Of a stretch of 64,000 nt of DNA, positions 10,246 through 20,633 are shown one piece after another. A program made the translations under genes and the position numbers. Position 1 is the first letter of the stretch, and each line of letters begins with the position of its first letter. The stretch is from Thraustochytrium sp. TN22 (taxonomy: Eukaryota > Sar > Bigyra > Thraustochytrida > Thraustochytriidae), in the NCBI GenBank assembly GCA_013306675.1, contig JABLUY010000011.1:169501-233500 (forward strand), read 5' to 3'. The notes under the pieces were generated by a model. The model was not told the DNA's origin, searched no databases, and was given only the letters and a program-made list of their open reading frames with translations.

Positions 10246-11079
10246 TATGCGGAGCGCTGCGCGCCGTCGCGCCTGCTCGACGGGCCTGCTCGCGGACCGC
10301 CCGCCGCTGATCCGCCCTGCAGCGCGCAACGCGGCGAAAGTCCTGTGGCCCTGCGAGCGGCGTTTCCAGGTCCACCTGGCTGCGCTCACGCGCGGGCCAA
10401 CGCAACTAACTGGCCGCAGCTCTGCAGAGCGCGGAGCGGGCCCCGCCGGGCCTGGCGGACCGGGCAGCTCCGCTCAGCTAGCGGAACGATCGACCACTTG
10501 CGCCACTGCGCGAGCGCACAGCAGCGCCGTGGCTGCTCAAGCACCCGAACCTGTGCAGCGAGCCGAGCGCTGTGGCGGGCGGGGCTGCCGCGGCCGCGAA
10601 GGCGCGCCAAGGCGCGCCAAGGCGAAGGCTAGGCCGCCAGGGCGGCACGGCGCTTCGACGCAACCGACGCGGCCAGGCAGCCAGCGAGCGGGCACTGAGC
10701 AGGGCTCGCTCGCAAGCGCTGGCAAGCCTGGGCGCGCTGACGAGCCTCGCTCGCGGGGGCGCGCGAAGCTAGAGCGCGAGCCCTGCTGGGGCGCCTGCTT
10801 GGGCGTCGGGAAGTTGGTGTACGCTGCTGGCGGCGTGCGCCACGTTGCCGTCTTTTCCAGGTTTGGTGGGCAGAGGACGGGCCGGTTACGGCTTTGCCGT
10901 TCCTGTCTACGCGCCTGTTTGCTCCAGGTCGCCCTAGGCTCGCCCCACGACGCAGCAGCTTACGCGCTTGCGCGCTTGCGCGGCCTGACAGTGGCTGACA
11001 GTGAGATGCGGAGGTGTTCTTGTCGGTCACCGTGCAGGTGCAGGACAATGTGCGGGTGCACGGGCAGTGGAGAGCTCGC

Positions 11080-11304
11080 TTGCTTGCTTGCTTGCTTGCT
11101 CGCTGCTCGCGTGCTTGCTCGCTTGCACCGAGCGAGCCTCACAGGCACGCACGCACGCTCTCGGACAGCAGCTGCGGAGCGACCGGGCCCGCTCCAGCCT
11201 CGCGCGTCCGCGGCAGGCCGCAGCAGGCCTGGCCTGACGCCCACGGCCGTGCCTGATTGGCTGGCTGGTCTGGGTGGCTGGCTGGCCGGCTGGCTGGCTG
11301 GCGC
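11080..11304. repeat. GCTT and GGCT microsatellite patches
   Basis: A run of five to six GCTT units lies at about 11080-11102. A longer, imperfect TGGC/GGCT run lies at about 11254-11304 and is broken by a few substitutions. Confidence 0.7.
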
Positions 11305-12295
11305 CAGGCCACGGCCACCGCTCGCGTCCCTCGCTGCGTGTGCGCAAAGCGCGTGCGTATGCGCGGCCCGGCGGCCGCCGCACTTCGGTGGCGCGGCGCC
11401 GGCCGGCTGAGCCCGCGAGCCTCGCTCGCGGAGCCGGAGCCAGCAAGGATTCCTCCAACCCTGCGCCTGACCTGGCTGATCTCTACCGTGGCGCGCCCCC
11501 TCGTCCGCCAGCCGCAACCGCGGCCACGCCACCAGGCCTGGCCTGGACGTCCCAGCCGTGCTGTGCTGTCCTGCGCTGCTGCGACGCCGGCGCCGCGGCC
11601 CTGCGCTGCTGGCGGCCGCGCGGCGCTCGCGGCGTATGCGACTGCGTGCCCCTTCTGCGCAGGGACAGCTCGCGCACGCGTGCGGCCAGCTCGCGCGCGC
11701 TTGTGGGCAGAGCCTCCGCAGAAGCGCGCTACAGCGAAGCAAGCCCCTTGGCCTCGATTGGGTTCTGCCTGGCTGGTCTCCGCCGCCGCCTGCGCCAGCG
11801 ACTCTTTGCAAAGCACTCTCTAGCTAGCTAAAGGCAGCAGCAGGCCGGCCGGCAGATCGGGGCGGGAGGGCGGTCGGGCGGCGAGAGCTCGTGAGCCGCC
11901 CCAGCAGCAACAAGCAAGTCAGCTTTGGCGTGGCCAAACGGGTTGAGTTGGGTCTAGCTAGCTAGCGCTTCGAACCTGCTTGGAATCACGACCGACCGGA
12001 GACGGCCCGCCCAACTCAACTCGACCGACTCGATCGCGGCCACACCAGGCTGCATGCGTCGCGCCCTGCTGATGGCATGATGATGCGTACTTCGTCAGTC
12101 CCTGGCGCCGCGCCGCCGCCGCGGCCCCGCCGCGAGAAGCGGCAGCCACAAGCCGTCCGCCGCGCGGCGCGGGCGGCGCGGCCCGCCGTGTCCGTTTCCG
12201 CGAACTACCTGAAGCCGCATCGGGTAGCTCCGCCGCTGTCCCTGTTGGGGGAAGCTCGCATCAGCGCATCGGAGCAGCGCACCGCCACTGCACCG

Positions 12296-12446
12296 TCACG
12301 CCTCTCGCCTCGCCTCGCCTCGCCTCGCCTCACCACGCCTCGCCTCGCCTCGCCTCGCCTCGCCTCGCCTCGCCTCGCCTCGCCTCGCCTCGCCTCGCCT
12401 CGCCTCGCCTCGCCTCGCCTCGCCTCGCCTCGCCTCGCCTCGCCAT
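12296..12446. repeat. (CGCCT)n pentanucleotide array
   Basis: About 28-30 head-to-tail CGCCT units with only one or two interruptions (CACCACGCCT near the left, CCATG near the right). It is the longest pure microsatellite in the window and opens spurious frames in every reading phase. Confidence 0.95.
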
Positions 12447-13162
12447 GCCTCGTTGCGCACCGTTGCGCAAGGCGGCCGCCTCGGCCCGGACACGGGACAT
12501 TGCCCGGACGCCTCGCAGCAAGATCTATCGATGCCCGAGTCGATGCGTGCAGGGCAGGCAAAGGCCACGTCGCGTCAGTCACGATCAGGTGACCTCACAA
12601 TCGGCGCGAAGGCCTGCTAACGCCGATGGGAGCGGGGCACTCACTGCACCACTGGCACGACGCGCTCTACTGCCATCGGCTGAGCGCTGCGCAAACTCAA
12701 ACCACCCACCGCAGGCTTAGCCTAGAGCTGGTGATCGATTGACTGATCGAATCGAGCACGAGCCTCGAGCCAGGGTCAGAACGCGAGGACCAGGCACCCG
12801 CTCGCTCAGGCCGCGGCGTTGACACTGCACTACTGCATGCGGGCTGCGCTTCAAAGCGCGCAAAATGCGGAGCGAGCTCGCCTCGCGGCCCTCATCACGT
12901 TCGCTTCGGTCTGAGCGATTTGCGCGCTTCGGTCGGACGGCCCATCAGTTCCACAGTAGCAGCGAAAGCGCGCAGATGCCTTGCGGGGACTCGCCCCACC
13001 GCCACGCAGCGGCTTTGGCAGCAGGTCGCACTCGCTTGCACTGGCGGCGCAACTCAGAGTGTGTCATACAGCGCCAAACAGTCACGTTGACTGCTGTCAA
13101 ATTCTCTCTACTTAGGTAGGCCGATTACAGGGCCACCAGGTGACGCCAGGCCATGCCAGCCT

Positions 13163-13230
13163 GCTCGCTCGAGCCAGCTCGCTCGCTCGCTCGCTCGCTC
13201 GCTCGCTCGCCCGCTCGCTCGCCCGCTCCA
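13163..13230. repeat. (GCTC)n microsatellite
   Basis: About fifteen GCTC units, a few changed to GCCC. It is the complement of the GAGC unit found at 2041-2090. Confidence 0.9.
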
Positions 13231-14794
13231 GCTCGCTCCCTCGCCGCGCGTTACTCGGAGCTGCGGCCGGGCTGATCGCCTGCGCCGCCTGCGCAAGTGC
13301 TCATGCCGCATGGAGCTTCCGATTGTCGCAAGCTGGGGCAGCCGACGCCCAGTTGGCAGGCAGTCAGCTGGCAGCTGGCAACCGACGGCCAGCTGGCAGC
13401 TGGGAAGGAAGAGTGTGGTGGCCTGGCCGCGGCCGCGCAAGGACAAACAGCGCGCGCTTCCACAATTGCTCTGGCGGCTCCCGAGGCCCGCGCACGCGGC
13501 TCCGTCCGATTGCCAGCTCCGGCTCAGCCGAAAGCAAGGCGGCTACGCTGCACGCTGCACCGTGCGGGAGTAACGGCGCAGCGAGGACAGCTGCGGAGGC
13601 GCAAAGCTCCTGCTGCGACGCGTCGGACGCGGGGGTAGCCTACCCCCAAACCGACCGCCGCTGTAGGTGTCTCGATTCAAGTCCAAGTCGCGCTTCGCTC
13701 GCGAAGTCTAGCTACTTGCAGTGAGTTAGATACTTGCACAGTGACAGCACGCGCAAGAACGCAGAGCGCGCCCTAGCTAAGAGCTAGCTCGCAGTTGGCC
13801 GGATCGATCCGCTGTCCCCGCTGCCTCGTCAGCTCAGCCCACCTTCCTGCGGCTGCCCGAGGCTCGCGGTAGTACGAATCGGTTTGCCTTCGACGGCCGC
13901 CGGCCGCCGCTGGCTGGCGGCTGTCGCTAGCTTGCACGAGGAGAGCGCGTCGGGATTTCCGAAGCCTCTAGGCAGCCGGTCTGAGGCTCATTGCTAGCTG
14001 CGCGGGGCGTTGTCGACAGGTGTCAACAGCAGGCGCCGGGCGGGGCAACAGAAGTTGTCAGCTTGCAAATCTAGGTCGGGTGGTCCAAGAGACCTCAGCG
14101 ACACCGTGGCTGGCCAGACTCGGACTGGAGCGGAGCGAAGAATGACCGACTCGAGCGCCTCGAGCGCCCCGAGCGCCCCGAGCAACACGAACGGGCGCTA
14201 CACACGGCCAGGGACGTCGGCTGCTGGCTGACGATGCCCACCTGGCGGCTCGCAACAACGGCAGCTTCTGCGCCTGTCTCGTTCGCAGGCGCTCGATGTA
14301 CTGGCTGGACCTCTGGCACCACGGCAACGCCCTGTGTGAAGAAGACCACCCAATGAATGGACGCTCAGGAACCTACTAATTTCCTCTTTCCCGACTGTTG
14401 CGACAGCACAAACAGAGAGAAAGTCGAGATTGGCGCAAGATCGACACGCACGACCGCCGAGCTTGCTGGCTGGACGAGGAGGCGGCGTCGGGACGCCGCC
14501 GGTCAGTCAGGAACGTGGCCCGTTCTGCGAGTCGCGGCGCTGGTGAGTCACCGACGCCGCGGTCCGCTGTCCGTGCAGCCACGACGGGCCAGCCGCTTGC
14601 TCGCTCGCGACAGCAGGCTCCCGACTGCCCGAGCTAGCTCGAGCGAGCGGGTAACCGAGCGACGGAGCGACCGGCGCACCGTGGCCGGCGGCGCCGCGCT
14701 TGCCAGTGAGTGCAAGCGTCACCTATCACTTTGGCCAAATTGGCCTACCTTAGGCCCTAAGTTAGAGCATTGCAATGAAAGACTCCGTTGCAAA

Positions 14795-15159
14795 ACCGAC
14801 AGACAGGCACGAGCACTGACCACGCGAGCGGAGCCTTGGCGGAGCCTTGGCGGAGCCTTGGCGGAGCTAGGAGGCGTCCAAGGCTCATCGCAGTTTGGCG
14901 GCGCGGTCCACTGCCTGCTGACGCGGACGCCTGCTCCTTCAAGTTGGCTTCCGGCTGGAATATGACGACGCTCTCTGGCGTTCAAGCTGGCGCCGGGCGA
15001 AGAGTTGCACCGACAGACAGGCACGAGCACCGACCACGCGTGCGGAGCCTTGGCGGAGCCTTGGCGGAGCTAGGAGGCGTCCAAGGCTCGTCGCAGTTTG
15101 GCGGCGCGGTCCACCGCCTGCTGACGCGGACGCCTGCTCCTTCAAGTTGGCTTCTGGCT
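14795..15159. repeat. Tandem segmental duplication, ~150-160 bp copies
   Basis: Copy 1 at 14795-14957 and copy 2 at 15009-15159 share nearly every base, from ACCGACAGACAGGCACGAGC to CTTCAAGTTGGCTTC. The main difference is the number of an internal 11-bp unit GAGCCTTGGCG: three in copy 1, two in copy 2. The copies are separated by a ~50-bp spacer that ends with the same GGCGCCGGGCGAAG motif found in the hairpin just downstream. Confidence 0.9.
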
Positions 15160-15174
15160 ATATAGCTGACGACC

Positions 15175-15220
15175 CTGAGACTTCGCCCGGCGCCAGCTTT
15201 GGCGCCGGGCGAAGTCTCAG
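15175..15220. repeat. Perfect inverted repeat, 20-bp arms, 6-nt loop
   Basis: The left arm CTGAGACTTCGCCCGGCGCC is the exact reverse complement of 15201-15220, with loop AGCTTT. The arm's inner half (GGCGCCGGGCGAAG) also occurs once at about 14991-15004, in the spacer between the duplicated copies. There is no T tract that would suggest a bacterial-type terminator. Confidence 0.95.
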
Positions 15221-15800
15221 ACGGCGCACGCTCCCGAAAGCTCTCACCACCTCACAAGCCGCAGCGCAAGGCCAAACGCGGGCAAGCGAGGCGCGGGCAA
15301 GCGAGCGCCAAAAGCATCGAGACTCCGCACTGTCGACGTCGCGAAAGATTGGAGACCGCGGCAAGAAGCCTCAAAGCTAGTCCCCTAGGTGTTGGGCTCC
15401 TGCTTAGATTGCTTTGCGATGCGGAGTGTCTGATCCGCGATGTAGGCTAAGCCTGACAGGTACAGCCGCCGGATCGCCGATGCCAGGCGCACTGGCAGAA
15501 ACGACTTCTCAAGACCAGGCATGGGGTGGCGGACACAAGCTTGCTCGAGCCGCCTCGGGCCTTTGAGGCCGGGCAAAAGGAGTGGCTTCGCCCCTGGCGA
15601 GGTGCCTGCATCGTGTGGCGCGGGCCGCGCGGCGGCACGATGCCGGCGTTGGCGTGTCGCCCAGCGCGCCAGGGCGACGTGACGGCACCGATGCCGCCAC
15701 CGGCGTTGTTTCGTTGGGGGACGCCTAGTCCGAGTCGGTGGCCGCGGCACTTTGAAACAGTCGAAACAGCCCGAAGCAACTGTGCCGACGGTGTCGACAG

Positions 15801-15874
15801 TGCCCGCTGTACCCGCTGTACCCGCTGTACCCGCTGTACCCGCTGTACCCGCTGTACCCGCTGTACCCACTGTT
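15801..15874. repeat. 9-bp minisatellite (ACCCGCTGT)n
   Basis: Seven to eight perfect 9-bp units. Because the period is a multiple of three, all frames stay open (for example Val-Pro-Ala on plus, Gly-Tyr-Ser on minus), but no ordinary protein sequence flanks it. Confidence 0.95.
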
Positions 15875-17583
15875 CTTGTGGTTGGAGCGCTCCGACTCAA
15901 GTTGCGAGTCCGAGCGCACCGCCTAGGCCTACTAGGCCTACTAGTACAGGCACTTCGTCACGGTGGAGAAATTCGTGCCATGGATGAACTCGGTCGCTCT
16001 GAGGCCCATGAGTGATTCCCAACTTCGTACTGAATCGTACAACCCCGTAACTTGGGCCAAAAGGCGGCGACACTGCCGCTGCGGCAGGACATGCCACCAC
16101 GACACGCCGGCCCAGTGGCCCTGCGGCCCCCAGCGGCGCGCTCCGGCGCCAGCCTGTCAGTGGAGCCAGGTTAGCTGCTAGCGCCTGCGGCGACGGTGCG
16201 CTACGAGGCTGCGCGCGCACGATAGCTTGGCAAAGGAGCAGTCCTGCAAGAGCATTTACTGTTAGAGCGGACCTGGCTCAGCTGGTCAGGCTTGGCCACC
16301 TGGTGATGGATGGCTTACTAACTTCCTCGTGCGCGCTGTCCCGGACGCATGCGGACATTCGCGGTGCAACCATTGGGTCCGAGCGAGTCGGAGCGACCGA
16401 GCCACCTGAGGGGGCTCGTCGGCGGAATCAGAGGGGCTGAACGCGTGATGCGCACTTCCAATTACGGTGTTGAAACTTGAAAGGGCCAGCCAGCCTAAGT
16501 TACACACTGGTGGCTGCCAGTGAGAAATAGCCTGATAGTGTGAGGTTGGACGTTTGAATCCGCGCAAGACTCGCTGATCCTTGGAATGAATGCCCAACAG
16601 CCGTTGGAAAATCCGCTTGTGAAAGCCCACCGGCCAACAAAACGTCCCGGCCTCCGTGCGGAGCTGTGGAGATCCAGCACGCACGATGGTTTTTTTTTTT
16701 GGTCCAGCACTTTGGACTCCTCCCGGAAGCGAGCCGAGGTTGCAAGGCCTGCGGCGCCGACTTGGCCACTTGCGGCGGGGCCCACCACTTCAACCCGGAC
16801 CGGCCACGTGAACTTGATGCAATTGCTGCCAGCAGCTACTGACTGTGAGCGCCGCGACGACTCGGAGAGTGGGCTTCCTTTGCTGCCAAGCGGGGCATGA
16901 CAGTGAAGCGAAACCAGCGCGGGCTGGCACTTCACACATGGAAGGCATTGAAAGCAGCTCCACAGTCGAACCTACAGACACTACTCAAGTCCGATTGCTT
17001 CCGATCGATGCGAAGACCCGCTGGCTCGGACTCACAGTCAGACTCTGTCAACGTGGCAGTTGCGGAGCTGCGCAAGACGGACGGATGGCGCGAGCAAGTT
17101 TGAACGTCCGGGGCCTCCGGTTGCCTCCGCGCCTGAATGAGACGAAATTCTCATTCCATTTTCATGCGTCCGAGGCTCCGAGCGACGTTCAAGTTGGTAG
17201 AGACGCAGCGGCGGAGGGCCGGAGGCTACGGAGGCCAGGCGTCGTGGATGTTTCCGGTCAGCGTCCATGACGTCTGCGAGCATAGAAGCGAGGCTGCAAA
17301 CAGTCACAGATCCCGCTCTCTCCGAATGGCCCAACGAATTGAGCAAGACGCAGGACTTTCCATCGTTCCTCGGATAGGCCAGGCCCATCGAAGCCATGTG
17401 AAGAGGCCAAAAGGCGAGACTTTTCATCCCAGAATGTTCTCAAGGCCAGGCTGGCTGACAAGAGAGGGTTTCGGCTCGCAACAAGACAACCTTTGGCAGA
17501 CTTCAAAACTTACGGTAGTAGCAGCACAGTGGTCGTGATGAAAGTTTTCGTCCTGACAAGTGGCAGAAAGCATCACGCAAGTT

Positions 17584-18736
17584 GCGGCGCCCTGTTCTCC
17601 CTCGCTCTCCCACGCACGCTTCGAGACGTTGACAGCCCGAGTGTACGTACAACCATGGCAAAGGCTCGAGGATTCGTGTGCAACAGGGGCGGACGAAATG
17701 GAGAGCAGGGGAGCTCTGTTTGGCTTTTATGCGGCGCCCTGTTCTCCCTCGCTCTCCCACGCACGCTTCGAGACGTTGACAGCCCGAGTGTACGTACAAC
17801 CATGGCAAAGGCTCGAGGATTCGTGTGCAACAGGGGCGGACGAAATGGAGAGCAGGGGAGCTCTGTTTGGCTTTTATGCGGCGCCCTGTTCTCCCTCGCT
17901 CTCCCACGCACGCTTCGAGACGTTGACAGCCCGAGTGTACGTACAACCATGGCAAAGGCTCGAGGATTCGTGTGCAACAGGGGCGGACGAAATGGAGAGC
18001 AGGGGAGCTCTGTTTGGCTTTTATGCGGCGCCCTGTTCTCCCTCGCTCTCCCACGCACGCTTCGAGACGTTGACAGCCCGAGTGTACGTACAACCATGGC
18101 AAAGGCTCGAGGATTCGTGTGCAACAGGGGCGGACGAAATGGAGAGCAGGGGAGCTCTGTTTGGCTTTTATGCGGCGCCCTGTTCTCCCTCGCTCTCCCA
18201 CGCACGCTTCGAGACGTTGACAGCCCGAGTGTACGTACAACCATGGCAAAGGCTCGAGGATTCGTGTGCAACAGGGGCGGACGAAATGGAGAGCAGGGGA
18301 GCTCTGTTTGGCTTTTATGCGGCGCCCTGTTCTCTCTCTCTCTCCCACCCGACGCAAGCTTCGAGACGTCGACAGCCCGAGTGTACGTACAACCATGGAA
18401 GGGCTCGAGGATTCGTGTGCAACAGGGGCGGACGAAATGGAGGGCAGGGGAGCCCTGTTTGGCTTTTATGCGGCGCCCTGTTCTCTCTCTCTCTCCCACG
18501 CACGCTTCGAGACGTTGACAGCCCGAGTGTACGTACAACCATGGCAAAGTCTCGAGGATTCGTGAGCAACAGGGGAGCTCTGTTTGGCTTTTATGTGGCG
18601 CCCTGCTCTCTCTCTCTCGCACGCTTCGGAGACGTTGATAGCACAACCATGGCAAAGGCTCGAGGAATCGATTCGAGAGCAACACACAGAGGAGTGGATG
18701 AAACGGAGGGCAGGGGAGCTCTGTTAGGCTTTTATG
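17584..18736. repeat. Eight-unit 147-bp tandem array
   Basis: Units begin at 17584, 17731, 17878, 18025, 18172, 18319, 18470 and 18595. The first five are, as read, identical and exactly 147 bp. Unit 6 is 151 bp with scattered changes, unit 7 has lost ~22 bp, and unit 8 is the most diverged. Each full unit contains GGCGCC, GTACGTAC and GAGCTC palindromes and ends TTTTAT. On the minus strand that reads ATAAAA, a poly(A)-signal-like hexamer. Since 147 is 49 codons, frames stay open on both strands across the array, but the translations look non-protein-like. The array ends 16 bp before the ADP/ATP carrier stop codon, so unit 8 must be that gene's 3' UTR or flank. Confidence 0.95.
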
Positions 18737-18752
18737 GTCAGAGGGACCGGGC

Positions 18753-19670
18753 TTAGGAGATGAGCTTCTTGATCTCGCCGTAGAGGACGAGCACGAGGGC
18801 GGAGCCGACGGTACGGAGAGCGTTGGCACCGGCACCCTTGAAGAAGGCGGCGGGGCCCTCCTCGGCGAGGATCTTGTTGAAGCAGTTCATGGTGCCGGAG
18901 TACTTCCACTCGGCCTTGGGCTTGTCCGACTGCATCTGCAGGCGGCGGCGGACGGTGTCGAAGGGGTACGAGACGTAGGCGGCGGCGAGGGCAGCGGTCT
19001 GGGCGCAGAGGAACTTGGAGGCAATGCCGCGGACCGAGGACTCCTTCTGGTACGGGTTGAGGCCAACGAGGGTGTCGTTGACGCCGAAGTAGGCGCCGCG
19101 GAAGGGGAAGATACCGACGGCCGAGATGCCAAAGCCGTTGTAGAGCGAGAGAACGCCCGAGGGGCCGCGGGCGGTCTTGACGAGGCAGTCCACGAGGCCG
19201 TTGAACTGCTTCTTGCCGGTGCCGACGTCCGAGGCGAGGCGGGTACGGGCGTAGTCAAGCGGGTACACGAAGCAGAGGGAGCCAACGCCGGCGAAACCGC
19301 CCGAGGCGACGTTCACGGCGAAGAAGGCCGCAAAGTTGTCCTTGGGGCTGTACTTGGGGAAGAGAGCCTTGATGGTATCCTTGAAGGCGAAGTTGAACGC
19401 CTGGGTGGGGAAGTACCGGATGATGTTCACACCGTTGCCGGCCCAGAAGGCGCGGAGGCCCTGCTCGGAGTACACGCGGGTGAAGGTGTTGCCGATGCTG
19501 GTGTAGCGGGGCACCTCACCGCTGATGATGCGGGGGTTGGCATCCTGGGTCTGGATGATGAGCTTCACGCGCTCGATGGGGGCGGTGCAGGTCTTGGCGA
19601 TGGCGCCAGAGACACCGCCGGCCAGGAAGTCGACGATGAAGCTAGGCTTCTTCTTGCCCTCGGCGGCCAT
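18753..19670 (-). CDS. AAC: Mitochondrial ADP/ATP carrier
   Basis: 305 residues, a full-length carrier with three repeats. Signatures are PIERVK (31-36), PLDYAR (137-142) and PFDTVR (236-241). Residues typical of adenine-nucleotide exchange are present: GNGVNIIRYFPTQAFNFAFKD (77-97) and the FPFRGAYFG element of repeat 2. Family knowledge: it exchanges matrix ATP for cytosolic ADP across the inner mitochondrial membrane. The canonical RRRMMM signature reads RRRLQM at 241-246, keeping the three arginines but replacing two of the methionines. Codons are strongly biased to GGC, AAG, TTC and ACC, unlike the more mixed usage of its neighbours, consistent with high expression. The start has a favourable AAAATGGCC context. 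The gene sits between the 147-bp array and a 2.2-kb low-complexity region. Confidence 0.95.
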   Translation of the reverse strand: MAAEGKKKPSFIVDFLAGGVSGAIAKTCTAPIERVKLIIQTQDANPRIISGEVPRYTSIGNTFTRVYSEQGLRAFWAGNGVNIIRYFPTQAFNFAFKDTIKALFPKYSPKDNFAAFFAVNVASGGFAGVGSLCFVYPLDYARTRLASDVGTGKKQFNGLVDCLVKTARGPSGVLSLYNGFGISAVGIFPFRGAYFGVNDTLVGLNPYQKESSVRGIASKFLCAQTAALAAAYVSYPFDTVRRRLQMQSDKPKAEWKYSGTMNCFNKILAEEGPAAFFKGAGANALRTVGSALVLVLYGEIKKLIS

Positions 19671-20021
19671 TTTGTCGAAGTTGCTAAGCTGGTGCTACTG
19701 CTCCTGTTCCGCCGCGCAACACGTCAGTGCTCTCGTTCTCCTTTTCTTTCTTTTCCTTTTCTTTCCTCGGCCGCATCTTTCCCCTCCCTCGCATCCGCGA
19801 AGCAAGATCTCCGCCCGGCGTTGATGGCGCCAGCGTGTCACGCCCCGATCGATCAGCCAACCAATCAGTGAGTGACGCGCAGGCGGATCTCGCGCTTGGC
19901 AAGGCGACGCGAGGCAACGCGGAGAAGCGCGACCCGCGCCTCTCCGCCCACCGCTAGTACGCCGCCCGCGCGCGCGCGAGAAGCATGAACGCGCAAGCGA
20001 GGCCCTGAGTTGGGCAGATTT

Positions 20022-20052
20022 TTCGAAAAAGCGAAAATTCGAAAAAAAAAGG
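20022..20052. promoter_or_regulatory. TTTTCGAAAA-containing A/T island, candidate promoter element
   Basis: The perfect palindrome TTTTTCGAAAAA is followed by a second AATTCGAAAA half, about 360 bp upstream of the ADP/ATP carrier start. A related AATTTTCGAAAAG occurs at 46284-46297, in the divergent promoter upstream of the RhoGEF gene. The regulatory role is inference from position and recurrence. Confidence 0.35.
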
Positions 20053-20596
20053 CTCGCTCGCCCGCTCGCTCGCTCACACGCCCGCCCGCGCTCGCTCGCG
20101 CGGCGGCCGCCTGCGCTCCGCGCCGGCAGTCACGCTCGCACGCTCGCCGCCCGCCTGCGCCGCCGCCCGCCCCGCCCCGCGCGGCGGCCGCCTGCGCCGC
20201 CGCCTCTGCTCATCGTCCACTCACCTGCCTGTCTCCGTTTGCAATTTGGATTGCCGCGCGCTTTGACGCGCGGCTCGCGAGCGGGTGGCTGTCGCTCGCC
20301 CGCGGCGCGGCCCCCCTAGCGCCCCTGGCTCCCTCCGCGCTGCGCGCCCCCGGCGGTCCCCCCAGAGGCGCCGCCCCGGGGCCGCCCTCTCCCGCGCCCA
20401 GAGGCGCCCTCCCCCTGGCGCCTCTGGGCGCTGCGGGGCGTTCCGGAGGGCGCAGTGCCTCGCGGCGCGGGCGGGCCCGCGCGGCGCGGCGGCGCAGTGG
20501 GCGCGGGGGCGCAGGCCCCCAGAGGCGCGCCCCGCGGCGCCCGCTGGCGCAGCCGGAGCCGCAGCCGCGACTGGTCAGCGGCGGGAAGGCCTGGCC

Positions 20597-20599
20597 TGG

Positions 20600-20630
<31 letters not shown>

Positions 20631-20633
20631 CAG
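20597..20633. repeat. (GGCA)n microsatellite
   Basis: About eight to nine GGCA units. The same unit recurs at about 57827-57848, just upstream of the F-box/SPRY gene. Confidence 0.9.

Larger units (their letters stand above)
9560..17583. other. About 8 kb without a recognisable gene
   Basis: No frame in this block shows a recognisable domain or plausible protein composition; the many ORFs are Arg/Ala/Pro-rich artefacts of GC content. The block holds clustered microsatellites (ACTCC, CGCCT, GCTC, TGGC, GCTT), several GCTAGC-centred palindromes, a ~155-bp direct duplication, a perfect 20-bp-arm hairpin and a 9-bp minisatellite. From about 16.2 kb composition becomes less extreme. It ends in the 147-bp tandem array. 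Spliced genes with very short exons, or non-coding RNA genes, cannot be excluded. Confidence 0.6.

Noticed and set aside
10247-11410. 387-codon plus-strand frame in the gene-free block
   Set aside because: Arg/Ala/Ser-rich with no periodicity or motif, overlapped by equally long frames on minus.
11955-11990. Minus-strand GGTTCGAAGCG, resembling tRNA box B
   Set aside because: Flanks do not pair as a T arm and no box A is present upstream.
15175-15220. Rho-independent terminator
   Set aside because: The stem is strong but there is no T tract and the organism is eukaryotic.
16262-16335. tRNA-like start: TGGCTCAGCTGGTCAG resembles a tRNA box A
   Set aside because: No GGTTCGANTCC box B at the right distance and no foldable acceptor or T stems.
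9560-17583. Transposon or retroelement remains
   Set aside because: I looked for reverse-transcriptase, integrase and transposase motifs and terminal repeats with target duplications and found none.
17584-18736. CRISPR-like direct repeats
   Set aside because: Units are head-to-tail without unique spacers, are 147 bp long, and the genome is eukaryotic.
17493-18835. Long open frames on both strands across the 147-bp array (up to ~420 codons)
   Set aside because: They are open only because the unit is a multiple of three without stops; translations repeat the same 49 residues and no domain or plausible start context is seen.
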